In this document: positions 34,658 through 44,252 of the stretch, one piece after another
How the letters are laid out: every line of letters starts with the position of its first letter
Numbering within the stretch: the first letter of the stretch is position 1
The notes under the pieces: generated by a model
The model's input: the letters and a program-made list of their open reading frames with translations, nothing else
The model's database searches: none
What the model was told of the DNA's origin: nothing
Assembly (NCBI RefSeq): GCF_017848645.1
Contig: NZ_JAFEIF010000082.1
Location: 43,435 to 107,434, forward strand
Direction: 5' to 3'
Length of the DNA stretch: 64,000 nucleotides
Origin: Limnohabitans sp.
GTDB lineage: Bacteria; Pseudomonadota; Gammaproteobacteria; Burkholderiales; Burkholderiaceae_C
Program-made: the position numbers and the translations under genes

Positions 34658-35854
34658 ATGGATTTGAACTTCACCCCCGAAGAAGAAGCCTTCCGCGCCG
34701 AAGTGCAGGCCTTTTTGAATGAGAAACTGCCCCAGCGCATCGCCCAAAAGGTCAAGGCTGGTCAGCGGCTGACCAAGGCCGACCAGGATGAGTGGCACGC
34801 CATCCTCAACGAGCGCGGCTGGTACGCCAACCACTGGCCTCAGGCATGGGGCGGCCCCGGCTGGACGCCGGTGCAGAAATTCATCTTCGACCACGAATGC
34901 GCGCTGGCCGGTGGGCCGCGCATTGTGCCCTTTGGTGTGAACATGCTGGGCCCCGTGCTCATCAAGTACGGCAACGAAGCGCAAAAACGGTACTGGCTGC
35001 CGCGCATCCTCAGTGGTGAGGACTGGTGGTGCCAGGGCTATTCGGAGCCCGGTGCCGGTTCCGATCTGGCCTCGCTCAAGACCACAGCGGTTCGCCAGGG
35101 TGACCATTACATCGTCAACGGCCAGAAAACCTGGACCACCCAGGGCCAGCACGCCAACATGATCTTCTGCCTGGTGCGCACCGACCGCGACGCCAAGCCG
35201 CAGGAAGGCATCAGCTTTTTGCTGGTGGACATGAAGAGCCCCGGCGTGGAGCTGCGCCCGATCCGCACGCTCGACGGCGACCGCGAAGTCAACGAAGTCT
35301 TTTTCACCGATGTGAAAGTACCGGTCGAAAACCTGGTGGGTGAAGAAAACAAGGGCTGGACCTGCGCCAAATACCTGCTGACCTACGAGCGCACGGGCAT
35401 TGCCGGTGTGGGCTTTTCGGTGGCTGCGCTCGAAAAGCTCAAGGTGGTGGCCAGCAAGGTGCACCGCAACGGTAAGCCTCTGAGCCAGGACCCGCTGTTC
35501 GCCACCCGCATGGCCAAGGTCGAGATTGACCTGGAGAACATGAAGACCACCAACCTGCGCGTGATCGCGGCGGTGGCCGGTGGTGGCGTGCCGGGGGCCG
35601 AGAGCTCCATGCTCAAGATCCGCGGCACCGAGATCCGCCAGGAAATCCTGTCCTTGATCCGCCGCGCCATGGGGCCTTATGCGCTGCCCTACATCGAAGA
35701 GGCCCAGTACGAAGGCTACGCCGATGAGCCCGTGGGTCCGAAGGAAGCCGCTACGGCGGCTGCCAACTATTTCAATTACCGCAAGCTGTCGATTTTCGGC
35801 GGCTCCAATGAAATCCAGAAAAACATCATCTCCAAGATGATCCTGGGACTGTGA
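34658..35854 (+). CDS. Acyl-CoA dehydrogenase (large subunit-like)
   Basis: 398 residues, ACAD family, with WAQAWGGPG-like N-terminal region, WCQGYSEPGAGSDLASL for FAD and substrate contact, and GGSNEIQKNIISKMILGL at the C-terminus. Pairs with the next gene, ten bases downstream, as in heteromeric ACADs of steroid and aromatic side-chain degradation. Electrons would pass to the ETF encoded later in the same run. Substrate unknown. Confidence 0.88.
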   Translation: MDLNFTPEEEAFRAEVQAFLNEKLPQRIAQKVKAGQRLTKADQDEWHAILNERGWYANHWPQAWGGPGWTPVQKFIFDHECALAGGPRIVPFGVNMLGPVLIKYGNEAQKRYWLPRILSGEDWWCQGYSEPGAGSDLASLKTTAVRQGDHYIVNGQKTWTTQGQHANMIFCLVRTDRDAKPQEGISFLLVDMKSPGVELRPIRTLDGDREVNEVFFTDVKVPVENLVGEENKGWTCAKYLLTYERTGIAGVGFSVAALEKLKVVASKVHRNGKPLSQDPLFATRMAKVEIDLENMKTTNLRVIAAVAGGGVPGAESSMLKIRGTEIRQEILSLIRRAMGPYALPYIEEAQYEGYADEPVGPKEAATAAANYFNYRKLSIFGGSNEIQKNIISKMILGL

Positions 35855-35864
35855 GGGTCATGCG

Positions 35865-36998
35865 ATGAATTTCGAACACACCGAAGACCGCCGCATGCTG
35901 GCGGACTCTCTCAACCGTTTCGTGGCCGAGCAATACGGCATCGAATTGCGCAACCACAATGCCTATAGCGAGCAGGGTTACGCCCCTGAGCGCTGGCAGC
36001 AGTTTGCCGAGCTCGGCGCGATTGGCGCGCTGTTTCCCGAAGAGGTAGGCGGCTTTGGCGGCGCCGGCTTTGACATCGCCGTGGTGTTCGAGTGCCTTGG
36101 CCGTGGCCTGGTGACCGAACCTTTCCTGGGCGCGCTGATGGTCGGCCGTGCGATGGCTGCCGCGGGCAGCGAGGTCCAGCAAGCCCGCATCGCTGAACTG
36201 ATCGACGGCAGCACCGTGGCCGCGCTGGCCCACGACGAGCCCGAAGGCCACTACGAACTCGAACGCGTGGCCACCCGCGCCGAGCGCCAGGGCGATGGCT
36301 GGGTGATTTCGGGCCGCAAGGCGGTGGTGGTGCACGGCCAACACGCCCAGCTGCTGCTGGTGTCGGCCCGCACCTCGGGCGCAGTGGACAGTGCCGAAGG
36401 TATCTCGCTCTTCCTGGTGCCGGGCGATGCCGCTGGTATGCAGCGTCGCAGCTACAGCCGCATCGACGGCGGCAGTGCCTGCGAGCTGGTGCTCGACCAG
36501 GTGCGTGTGAGTGACAGCGCATTGCTCGGCACCGAAGGCCAGGGCCTGGCCGTGCTGGAGCAAGCGGTGGGCTGTGGCGTACTGGCACTGTGTGCCGAGG
36601 CTGTGGGGGCCATGGACGTGGCCAAACAAAGCACACTCGAATACCTGCAAACGCGCAAACAGTTTGGTAAACCGATTGGCAGCTTCCAGGCCCTGCAACA
36701 CCGCATGGCCGATCTGCTGCTCGAAGTGGAACAGGCGCGTTCGGCCGTGATCAATGCCGCCGCCGCCCTGGACGCTGACCGCATCACCCGTGAACGCGCG
36801 CTGTCGGCGGCCAAGTTCACCATCGGTCGAATTGGCACGCTGGTGGCCGAAGAAAGCATCCAGCTGCACGGTGGCATCGGCATGACCTGGGAGTTGCCGT
36901 TGTCACACTACGCCAAGCGCCTGGTCATGATCGACCACCAGCTCGGCGACGAAGACCACCACCTGGCCCGTTACATGGCCCTGGGTGCAGAGGGCTGA
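35865..36998 (+). CDS. Acyl-CoA dehydrogenase (small subunit-like)
   Basis: 377 residues, shorter and more divergent ACAD. FPEEVGGFGGAGFDIAVVFECLGRG and the C-terminal HGGIGMTWELPLSHYAKR are conserved, but the middle FAD-binding motifs are weak and no canonical catalytic Glu is obvious. This fits the non-catalytic half of an alpha2beta2 dehydrogenase with the preceding gene. Tight spacing on both sides supports one transcript. Confidence 0.85.
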   Translation: MNFEHTEDRRMLADSLNRFVAEQYGIELRNHNAYSEQGYAPERWQQFAELGAIGALFPEEVGGFGGAGFDIAVVFECLGRGLVTEPFLGALMVGRAMAAAGSEVQQARIAELIDGSTVAALAHDEPEGHYELERVATRAERQGDGWVISGRKAVVVHGQHAQLLLVSARTSGAVDSAEGISLFLVPGDAAGMQRRSYSRIDGGSACELVLDQVRVSDSALLGTEGQGLAVLEQAVGCGVLALCAEAVGAMDVAKQSTLEYLQTRKQFGKPIGSFQALQHRMADLLLEVEQARSAVINAAAALDADRITRERALSAAKFTIGRIGTLVAEESIQLHGGIGMTWELPLSHYAKRLVMIDHQLGDEDHHLARYMALGAEG

Positions 36999-37002
36999 AG
37001 CC

Positions 37003-38220
37003 ATGGACATGCCACTTGAAGGCGTGCGGGTCCTGGACCTGTCGCGCGTGTTCGCCGGCCCGCTGTGCGGGCAGGTGCTGGCCGACTTCGGCGCCGAGGT
37101 CATCAAGGTGGAGCACCCCGGACGCGGCGACGATACCCGCGACTGGGGCATGCGCATCGGCAAGACCGAAACCACCTACTACAACAGCATGAACCGCAAC
37201 AAGCGGTCCATCACGGTGGATCTGCAGACGCCCGAAGGACAAAAGCTGATCCACGACCTGCTGCCGCAGTTCGATGTGGTGATCCAGAACTTCAAGACCG
37301 GTGGCGCCGACAAGCTGGGCCTGGGTTACACCCAGCTCAAGGCCATCAGGCCTGACTTGATCTATTGCTCGGTGGCCGGCTACAACAGCGCCGGGCCCGA
37401 GGCCAAACGCCCAGGCTACGACCTGGTGATCCAGGGCGAAGCCGGACTCATGGCCATCAACGGCGAGGCCGGGCAGGTCCCGCTCAAGTTCGGCGTGGCC
37501 GTGGTGGACATGATGACCGGCATGTACGCGGCCCAGGCGGTATTGGCGGCGCTGTTCCGGCGCGAGCGTACGGGTCAGGGTCGGCACATCGAGATGTCGC
37601 TGTACGACTGTGGCCTGATGGTGACTGGCTACTACGGCCTGGACGCCATGCTGCTGGGCCGCGATCCCCAGCGTTACGGCAACGCCCACCCGTCCATCGT
37701 GCCTTACGGCATGTTCGAGGCAGCAGATGGCCCGCTCATCATCGCGGTGGGCAACAACGGCCAGTTTGACAAGTTCTGCCGTGAGGTGGTGCTGCGACCC
37801 GACATCGTGGAGGCCCCGCGCTACGCCACCAATGTGGATCGTGCCAAAAACCGGCTCACGCTGCTGCCCATGATGACGGAACTCATTCGCTCCTTCCCCC
37901 GCGACCTGCTGCTGCAGCGCCTGAGCGCGGCAGGCATCCCCTGCGGCAAGGTGGCGGGCCTGCACGAGGCCCTGACCAGCGAGCGCACCCGCCAGGGTGG
38001 CCTGCTGCAGGAAATGCCGCATCCAGTGGCGGGCAGCACCCATGTGTTTGCACCGCCCTACCGGCTTGACGGCGAACGCCTGCCCATTCGCAACGCACCG
38101 CCCACCCTGGGTGAAGGCACGCGCGAGGTGCTGCAGAAATTGCTGCAGATGTCCGAGCAGGAACTGCAGGCCTTGCAGGCCAAGGGTGTGCTGACGCTGC
38201 CCGCATCGACCGAACATTGA
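37003..38220 (+). CDS. Class III (CaiB/BaiF) CoA transferase
   Basis: 405 residues that transfer CoA between carboxylic acids. The N-terminal LEGVRVLDLSRVFAGPLCGQVLADFGAEVIKVE signature region and the nucleophile Asp in VAVVDMMTGMYAAQAVLAAL are present. The start at 37003 is chosen over 36985, five bases after the ACAD stop. Likely activates the imported acid to a CoA thioester for the two dehydrogenases. Confidence 0.9.
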   Translation: MDMPLEGVRVLDLSRVFAGPLCGQVLADFGAEVIKVEHPGRGDDTRDWGMRIGKTETTYYNSMNRNKRSITVDLQTPEGQKLIHDLLPQFDVVIQNFKTGGADKLGLGYTQLKAIRPDLIYCSVAGYNSAGPEAKRPGYDLVIQGEAGLMAINGEAGQVPLKFGVAVVDMMTGMYAAQAVLAALFRRERTGQGRHIEMSLYDCGLMVTGYYGLDAMLLGRDPQRYGNAHPSIVPYGMFEAADGPLIIAVGNNGQFDKFCREVVLRPDIVEAPRYATNVDRAKNRLTLLPMMTELIRSFPRDLLLQRLSAAGIPCGKVAGLHEALTSERTRQGGLLQEMPHPVAGSTHVFAPPYRLDGERLPIRNAPPTLGEGTREVLQKLLQMSEQELQALQAKGVLTLPASTEH

Positions 38221-38243
38221 CCTTTTTTTCAGGAAGCACGTCC

Positions 38244-39224
38244 GTGAACATTCTTCAATTCACCCACCGCGCCCTGCTGGGCGCCTTGTTGCCGCTGGTG
38301 GCGACCGCGGCCCTGGCCAACACCTGGCCGAGCCGCCCCATCAAACTCATCGTGCCTTTCCCGGCCGGTGGCCCAACCGACACCGCTTCGCGCATCCTCG
38401 GCCAGAAGCTGGCCGAGCGGCTCAAGCAGCCTGTGGTGGTGGAAAACAAGGCAGGCGCCTCCGGCTCGATTGCAGCCAAGCAGGTCATGGAGAGCCCGGC
38501 CGATGGCTACACCCTGATGATGCTGGCCACGCCCACGCTGCTGGCCCCCCACATGTACAAGAAAGTCGGCTACGACACGGTGAAGAACTTCACGCCTGTG
38601 GCCACGGTCTACGACTTGCCGATCGTGGTGGTGGTGAACCCCAGCCAGATGCCCAGCGTGACCGATGTGCAGCGGCTGATTACCCATGCCAAGGCGCGGC
38701 CTGGCGAGATCAACTACACCAGCTCCGGCCCCGGCAGCTTTGGTCATCTGAGCATGGAATTGCTCAAGGAACTAGGTCAGTTTGAGATGCAGCATGTGCC
38801 CTACAAGGGCGGTGTGCCGGCCATCACCGACACCATCGGCGGCCAGGTGCCTGTGATGTATGCCGATCTGGTGGCAGCCCTGCCGCATATCCAGTCGGGC
38901 AAGCTGCGTGCGATTGCAGTCGGCTCGCCGCAGCGCGTGGCCATGCTCCCACAAGTCAAGACCATCGCCGAGCAAGGGTTCAAGGGCTTTGATGCCGTCT
39001 CCTGGGGTGGCCTGCTGGCCCCCTTGGGCACGCCCAAAGAAGTGGTGGCGCGCATCGACAAGGAAGTCGGCGAGATCCTGGCCGACAAATTGGTGCAGGA
39101 AAGGTTGTTGACCGCCGGCGCGATTGCGAACTACCAAAACGCCGACCGCATGGCCGCGCGCCTCAAGAACGATTACGACAAATGGGGTCGCGTGATCCGC
39201 GACAAAGCCATTGGCGTGGACTGA
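38244..39224 (+). CDS. Bug/TctC-family periplasmic substrate-binding protein
   Basis: 326 residues with a signal peptide (ending ALA-NT) and the Bug motif PSRPIKLIVPFPAGGPTDTASR; PYKGGVPAITDTIGG marks the second lobe. The start is GTG 38244 with AGGAAG upstream; the ATG-less extension to 38217 is rejected. Between the CoA transferase and a second Bug gene, so the operon encodes two receptors, possibly for related acids. Confidence 0.88.
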   Translation: MNILQFTHRALLGALLPLVATAALANTWPSRPIKLIVPFPAGGPTDTASRILGQKLAERLKQPVVVENKAGASGSIAAKQVMESPADGYTLMMLATPTLLAPHMYKKVGYDTVKNFTPVATVYDLPIVVVVNPSQMPSVTDVQRLITHAKARPGEINYTSSGPGSFGHLSMELLKELGQFEMQHVPYKGGVPAITDTIGGQVPVMYADLVAALPHIQSGKLRAIAVGSPQRVAMLPQVKTIAEQGFKGFDAVSWGGLLAPLGTPKEVVARIDKEVGEILADKLVQERLLTAGAIANYQNADRMAARLKNDYDKWGRVIRDKAIGVD

Positions 39225-39239
39225 CACAGAAACTTCACC

Positions 39240-40232
39240 ATGACATTTTTCCGGACTTCGCTTCTCAATCGCCGCACCCTGCTGGTGGCCGGGCTGGCCC
39301 TCAGCACAGCCACCGCAGGGGCACAGGCTTACCCCAGCAAGCCCATCAAACTGATCGTGCCTTATGCCGCCGGTGGTGCCACCGACATCACGGCGCGCAC
39401 CCTGGGCGAGAAGCTGGCCACGCGCCTGGGCCAGCCTGTGCTGGTCGACAACCGTGGTGGCGCCGGTGGCGTCACGGGCACCGACCAGGCGTTCAAGTCA
39501 CCGGCTGACGGCCACACCTTCCTGGTTTCGCTGGGCACCACCATGCTCATCAACCAGTACCTTTATGAGAAGCTGCCCTACAACCCACAAAAAGATCAGG
39601 CCCTGATCACGCAGATCGCGCTGGCCCCGGTGGTCTTGCTGGTCCACCCGCAACTGCCGGTCAACACCGCGCCGGAGTTGTTGCAGTACATCGAGCGCAA
39701 CAAGGGCAAGCTGGCCTACGGGTCCTGGGGCATGGGCTCGTATGCCCACTTGGCCGGTGCCTGGCTGTCGGACAACCTGAAAGCCGACATGAACCACGCC
39801 GCTTACAAGGGTGAAGCCCTGATGCTGCAGGACTTGGTGGGTGGTCAGATCCAGCTGACCTTTGCCAGCTTGCAATCGGCGCGGCCTTACATCGAATCCG
39901 GTCGCCTCAAGGTGCTGGCGGTCACCGGCACGCAGCGCATGCCCGCGCTGCCCAAGGTACCGACGATGACCGAGCAGGGCATCAAGGACGAGGTGTTTCG
40001 CGTGACCGGCTGGGTGGGCATGAGCGCACCCGCCAAAACCCCGGCGGACGTGCTGGCCCGCGTAGCCACCGAAGTGCGCGTCATCATCGCGCAGCCCGAT
40101 GTGCGCGAACGCATCCAGCAAATGGGCTTCATTCCCGTGGGCAGCACACCCGAGGAATTTGCGGTCCAGTTCAAGAAGGACGCCCCGGTCTGGGAACGTC
40201 TGGTCAAACTCTCTGGCGCCAAGCTCGATTGA
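39240..40232 (+). CDS. Bug/TctC-family periplasmic substrate-binding protein
   Basis: 330 residues; signal peptide (ending AQA-YP) and YPSKPIKLIVPYAAGGATDITAR, then AYKGEALMLQDLVGGQIQ. Clearly a paralogue of the preceding receptor but not a recent copy. Fifteen bases follow the upstream stop; etfB begins 27 bases after its own stop. Confidence 0.88.
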   Translation: MTFFRTSLLNRRTLLVAGLALSTATAGAQAYPSKPIKLIVPYAAGGATDITARTLGEKLATRLGQPVLVDNRGGAGGVTGTDQAFKSPADGHTFLVSLGTTMLINQYLYEKLPYNPQKDQALITQIALAPVVLLVHPQLPVNTAPELLQYIERNKGKLAYGSWGMGSYAHLAGAWLSDNLKADMNHAAYKGEALMLQDLVGGQIQLTFASLQSARPYIESGRLKVLAVTGTQRMPALPKVPTMTEQGIKDEVFRVTGWVGMSAPAKTPADVLARVATEVRVIIAQPDVRERIQQMGFIPVGSTPEEFAVQFKKDAPVWERLVKLSGAKLD

Positions 40233-40259
40233 GCGGTGCTGCATACCCAAGGAGACATC

Positions 40260-41015
40260 ATGAAAATTCTCGTTCCCGTCAAGCGGGTGGTGGACTACAA
40301 CGTCAAAGTGCGCGTCAAGTCCGACGGTTCCGGTGTGGACATCGCCAACGTCAAGATGAGCATGAACCCCTTTGACGAGATCGCCGTTGAAGAAGCTGTG
40401 CGCCTGAAAGAAAAAGGCCTGGCCACCGAGGTGATCGCCGTCTCTTGCGGCGTGGCCCAGTGCCAGGAAACCCTGCGCACCGCCATGGCCATCGGTGCCG
40501 ACCGTGGCATCCTGGTCGAGACCCCCGCTGACCTGGACCTGCAGCCCCTGGCCGTGGCCAAGTTGCTCAAGGCCCTGGTGGACAAAGAGCAACCCGGCCT
40601 GATCATCCTGGGCAAGCAAGCCATTGACGATGACTGCAACCAGACTGGCCAGATGCTGGCCGCACTGGCCGATCTGCCCCAAGCCACCTTCGCCTCCAAG
40701 GTCGAGATCGTGGATGGCCAAGCCCAAGTGACCCGCGAGATCGACGGCGGCCTGGAAGTGCTGAGCATCAGCCTGCCTGCGGTGGTGACCACCGACCTGC
40801 GCCTGAACGAGCCGCGCTACGTGACCTTGCCCAACATCATGAAGGCCAAGAAAAAGCAGCTCGACACCTTCAAGCCCGAAGACCTGGGCGTCGATGTGGC
40901 CCCCCGCATCAAGACCCTGAAGGTGGCAGAACCCGCCAAGCGCAGCGCCGGCATCAAGGTGCCCGATGTCGCCACGCTGGTGGACAAACTCAAGAACGTG
41001 GCCAAGGTCATTTAA
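40260..41015 (+). CDS. etfB: Electron transfer flavoprotein beta subunit
   Basis: 251 residues beginning [18 protein letters not shown], with [21 protein letters not shown] and [20 protein letters not shown] for AMP binding and docking. With EtfA it passes electrons from acyl-CoA dehydrogenases to ETF-ubiquinone oxidoreductase. Downstream of the ACAD pair, although ETF usually serves the whole cell. AAGGAG lies upstream of ATG 40260. Confidence 0.96.
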   Translation: MKILVPVKRVVDYNVKVRVKSDGSGVDIANVKMSMNPFDEIAVEEAVRLKEKGLATEVIAVSCGVAQCQETLRTAMAIGADRGILVETPADLDLQPLAVAKLLKALVDKEQPGLIILGKQAIDDDCNQTGQMLAALADLPQATFASKVEIVDGQAQVTREIDGGLEVLSISLPAVVTTDLRLNEPRYVTLPNIMKAKKKQLDTFKPEDLGVDVAPRIKTLKVAEPAKRSAGIKVPDVATLVDKLKNVAKVI

Positions 41016-41028
41016 ACAAGCTGTTTTT

Positions 41029-41099
41029 GTAGGAGTCAGCCCTGCTGGCGATCGACCGGTCGAAGTCCGCAGACCATCGCTTGCAGGCAAGCTCCTACA
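41029..41099. repeat. REP-like palindromic element between etfB and etfA
   Basis: A 71-base element starts with TGTAGGAG and ends with CTCCTACA, with matching inner parts (CCCTGCTGGCGAT and ATCGCTTGCAGG). A second, diverged copy lies at 48319-48390. Such elements are common between genes in Proteobacteria and can affect transcript stability between the two ETF genes. Confidence 0.7.
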
Positions 41100-41126
41100 G
41101 CAACCCCTATTCATCAAGGAAAAAAC

Positions 41127-42059
41127 ATGACATCCCTTGTGATTGCAGAACACGACAACGCCTCGATCAAAGGCGCTACCCTCAACACCATCACCGCCGC
41201 TGCCGCTTGCGGTGGTGACGTGCACGTCCTCGTCGCCGGCCACAACGCCGCTGCTGCTGCGCAAGCCGCCGCCCAAATCGCGGGCGTGGCCAAAGTCATC
41301 CACGCCGACAGCGAAGCCCTGGCCCATGGCCTGGCCGAGAACGTCGCAGCGCAAGTGCTGGCCATCGCTGGCAACTACAGCCACATCCTGTTCCCCGCGA
41401 CTGCCGCAGGCAAGAACGTGGCCCCCCGCGTGGCGGCCAAGCTCGATGTGGCGCAAATCAGCGATGTGACGCAAGTCCTCTCGGCCGACACCTTCGAGCG
41501 CCCCATCTACGCCGGCAACGCCATGGCCACGGTGCAGTCCACCGACGCCACCAAGGTGATCACCGTGCGCACCACAGGCTTTGACGCCGCAGCGGCCACA
41601 GGTGGCAGCGCTGCCGTCGAATCCGCAGCCGCGCAAGCAGACAGCGGCAAGAGCAGCTTCAAGGGCAGCGAGATCGCCAAGAACGACCGCCCCGAACTCA
41701 CCGCCGCCAAGATCATCGTCTCCGGTGGCCGCGCTTTGGGCAGCGCCGAGAAGTTCAATGAAGTGATGACCCCGCTGGCCGACAAACTGGGCGCGGCCAT
41801 TGGCGCGAGCCGCGCAGCGGTGGACGCAGGCTACGCCGCGAACGACCTGCAAGTGGGCCAGACCGGCAAGATCGTGGCGCCGCAGCTGTACATCGCAGCC
41901 GGCATCTCGGGTGCGATCCAGCACCTGGCGGGCATGAAGGATTCCAAGGTGATCGTGGCGATCAACAAGGACCCTGAGGCGCCGATCTTCAGTGTGGCCG
42001 ACTTTGGCCTGGAAGCCGATCTGTTTGGCGCTGTGCCTGAACTGACTCAGGCCCTCTGA
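41127..42059 (+). CDS. etfA: Electron transfer flavoprotein alpha subunit
   Basis: 310 residues; N-terminal [22 protein letters not shown] and the C-terminal FAD-binding region with [38 protein letters not shown] and [22 protein letters not shown]. The partner of EtfB, separated from it only by the palindromic element. Confidence 0.96.
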   Translation: MTSLVIAEHDNASIKGATLNTITAAAACGGDVHVLVAGHNAAAAAQAAAQIAGVAKVIHADSEALAHGLAENVAAQVLAIAGNYSHILFPATAAGKNVAPRVAAKLDVAQISDVTQVLSADTFERPIYAGNAMATVQSTDATKVITVRTTGFDAAAATGGSAAVESAAAQADSGKSSFKGSEIAKNDRPELTAAKIIVSGGRALGSAEKFNEVMTPLADKLGAAIGASRAAVDAGYAANDLQVGQTGKIVAPQLYIAAGISGAIQHLAGMKDSKVIVAINKDPEAPIFSVADFGLEADLFGAVPELTQAL

Positions 42060-42084
42060 GTGCGTAGCGCGCCAGCGCGGCGCG

Positions 42085-43077
42085 TCAGTCTTTTTTCCAG
42101 CGCGAGGGCGACACGCCAAACTGCTGGCCGAACCAGCGCGAGAAGGCACTGGTTTCGGCAAAGCCAACCATCTGCGCCACTTCGGTGATGCTATGGGCCT
42201 GGCCTTCGATCAGGCGCAAGGCCTGTTCGCGCCGCACATCATTGACCAGCGACTGGAAGTTGGCGCTTTCCTCGGCCAATTGACGCTGCAGGGTGCGCGT
42301 GCTCACACCCAAGTGCTGAGCCACTTGCTCAATGGTGTGCCGCCCGCGCGGCATCAGCAGGTGCACGGCTCGGTGCACCGCGTGGCTGACTTTCTGGGCT
42401 TGCCCTCGTGGCTGCAGGTCGATGAAGTCCCGGGCATAACGGGCCATGTTCGGGTCACTCAGCGCGCGGTGGCGATCAAGTTCTTCTTTGCCCAGCACCA
42501 GCCCATCAAAGTCGGAGCCGAACTCCAGGTAGGGGCCAAACACGCGCTGGTGGATCAGGGTGCTGGGCGGGGCGGCGTGGGCGAAGTGAACGCGGCGCGG
42601 CATCCAGTCTGGCCCCAGCTGGTGGCGGCACAGCGACAGCAAGGCGGCCACCGCCAGCTCCATGGGCTGGCGGCCCGGGTGGGTGCGCCCGGTCACCAGG
42701 GCACATTGCACCACGGCCACCTGCTGGTGTTCGGTGATGTCCACGGCCACCGAATCGCTGAGTAAGTGGCGGTAATGCTTGAACTCCAACAAGGCCTGGC
42801 GCAAGGTGGGTTGGTGCTGCAGCAACAGGCTGAGCACGCCAAAGTCCGACAGCCGCCAGCTTTCGCCCATGAGCAAACCCAATGAACGGCTGTCTCCTGT
42901 TTTGGACGAGGCATCCAAGAGGTTGGCCAGAGAGACCTCGGGAATGCGCAGGTCGGGTGTCAGCAGACAGCTCGGGTCCAAACCGACGTGGCGCAGCATG
43001 CTGACCGGGTCAATGCCCAACTCACGTGCAATGGCCGAATACTTGGCCAGTGAAACGCTGCGTACCTGGATGGTCAT
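42085..43077 (-). CDS. AraC-family regulator (OruR-like), copy 1
   Basis: 330 residues: N-terminal AraC-binding-like domain of the PF12625 type (about 15-200) and a C-terminal double helix-turn-helix (about 235-325; TIEQVAQHLGVSTRTLQRQLAEE and SITEVAQMVGFAETSAFSRWFGQQFGVSP). Same family as the regulators at 47.3 and 56.4 kb. Divergent from the zeta-crystallin/TauD/BKACE/Bug set and the best candidate for its control. The gap between them lacks the repeat found in the second cassette. Confidence 0.88.
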   Translation of the reverse strand: MTIQVRSVSLAKYSAIARELGIDPVSMLRHVGLDPSCLLTPDLRIPEVSLANLLDASSKTGDSRSLGLLMGESWRLSDFGVLSLLLQHQPTLRQALLEFKHYRHLLSDSVAVDITEHQQVAVVQCALVTGRTHPGRQPMELAVAALLSLCRHQLGPDWMPRRVHFAHAAPPSTLIHQRVFGPYLEFGSDFDGLVLGKEELDRHRALSDPNMARYARDFIDLQPRGQAQKVSHAVHRAVHLLMPRGRHTIEQVAQHLGVSTRTLQRQLAEESANFQSLVNDVRREQALRLIEGQAHSITEVAQMVGFAETSAFSRWFGQQFGVSPSRWKKD

Positions 43078-43248
43078 GTGGTGTTTAAGGGAAATCCCTA
43101 GGCGGATCGGACGGCTGCTTGGCGTGATGGGTCAATTCATGGCGCGGCAGGTCAAGAGCCATTGGGCTAGAGATAGAAGAATCACACCTGCTTGCGCAAC
43201 GGACTTGATTCCCATGCGCTTTTCTGATCATACAAGCAGGAGACGAGA

Positions 43249-44229
43249 TTGGCCAAAGTGATTCGATTTGACCGTGTGGGTGGCCCCGAGGTGCTCTACA
43301 GCACTACCGCAGAAGTGGGTCGCCCCGGCCCGGGGCAGGTGCGTCTGCGCCATGTGGCGGTGGGCCTGAACTACGCCGACACGTACTTCCGCGATGGCAC
43401 CTACCCGATCCCGCTGCCCAACGGCATTGGCGTGGAGGCGGCAGGCATCGTCGAGGAACTGGGCGAAGGCGTGACACAGCTGGCCGTGGGCGACCGCGTG
43501 AGCTACACCGGCTTCACCAACACCTTGGGCGCGTACAGCACCGAACGCCTGGTGGACGCCGCGCCCCTCATCAAGCTGCCGGATGCGATCAGCCTGGAAA
43601 CCGCCGCCGCCATGACCATGCGCGGCCTGACCTCGGCCTACCTGATGACCCGCATCTGGGACTACAAACCGGGTGACACCATTTTGCTGCACGCAGCCGC
43701 TGGTGGCGTGGGCCTGATCGTGTCGCAATGGGCCAAGCTGCTGGGACTGAACGTGATTGGCACCGTGTCGACCGAGGAGAAAGCAGCCTTGGCCCGTGCT
43801 CACGGCTGCGACCACACCATCAACTACAGCCACGAAGACGTGGCCAAGCGCGCGCGCGAGCTCACGGGCGGTGTGGGCGTGAACGTGGTGATCGACAGCG
43901 TGGGCAAAAACACCTTCGAGGCTTCGCTCGATTCGCTCAAGCGCCGTGGCCTGATGGTGTGCGTGGGCACGGCCAGCGGGCCGATCCCGCCATTCAACCC
44001 GCACATCCTGGCGCGCAAGGGTTCGCTGTACCTCACACGTCCGGCTCTGGCCGACTACATCGCCGACCCCGCAGAAAAAGCCGAGCTGGCGGGCGAGATT
44101 TTTGGCCACATCGCAGCAGGCCGCATCCGCATCGAAATCAACCAGCGTTATGCCCTGGATGACGCGGTGCAGGCGCACCGCGATCTGGAAGCCCGCAAAA
44201 CCACCGGCTCGTCGATCTTCGTGATCTGA
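43249..44229 (+). CDS. Zeta-crystallin-type NADPH:quinone oxidoreductase, copy 1
   Basis: 326 residues of the medium-chain dehydrogenase family without the zinc ligands: GVEAAGIVEELGEGV, cofactor motif AAGGVG (about 150-155), and GCDHTINYSHED. Start codon is TTG at 43249 with AGGAG seven bases before it. Nearly the same as the protein at 55275-56255 (same length). Such enzymes reduce quinones or the double bond of enones; in this operon it may reduce or oxidise a pathway intermediate. First gene of the four-gene cassette. Confidence 0.88.
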   Translation: MAKVIRFDRVGGPEVLYSTTAEVGRPGPGQVRLRHVAVGLNYADTYFRDGTYPIPLPNGIGVEAAGIVEELGEGVTQLAVGDRVSYTGFTNTLGAYSTERLVDAAPLIKLPDAISLETAAAMTMRGLTSAYLMTRIWDYKPGDTILLHAAAGGVGLIVSQWAKLLGLNVIGTVSTEEKAALARAHGCDHTINYSHEDVAKRARELTGGVGVNVVIDSVGKNTFEASLDSLKRRGLMVCVGTASGPIPPFNPHILARKGSLYLTRPALADYIADPAEKAELAGEIFGHIAAGRIRIEINQRYALDDAVQAHRDLEARKTTGSSIFVI

Positions 44230-44252
44230 CACCCCCCCTTCAGGAGACCCTC

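Noticed and set aside
42068..42085. GC-rich 6-bp hairpin between etfA and AraC copy 1 as a terminator
   Set aside because: Short stem, no T tract on either strand.
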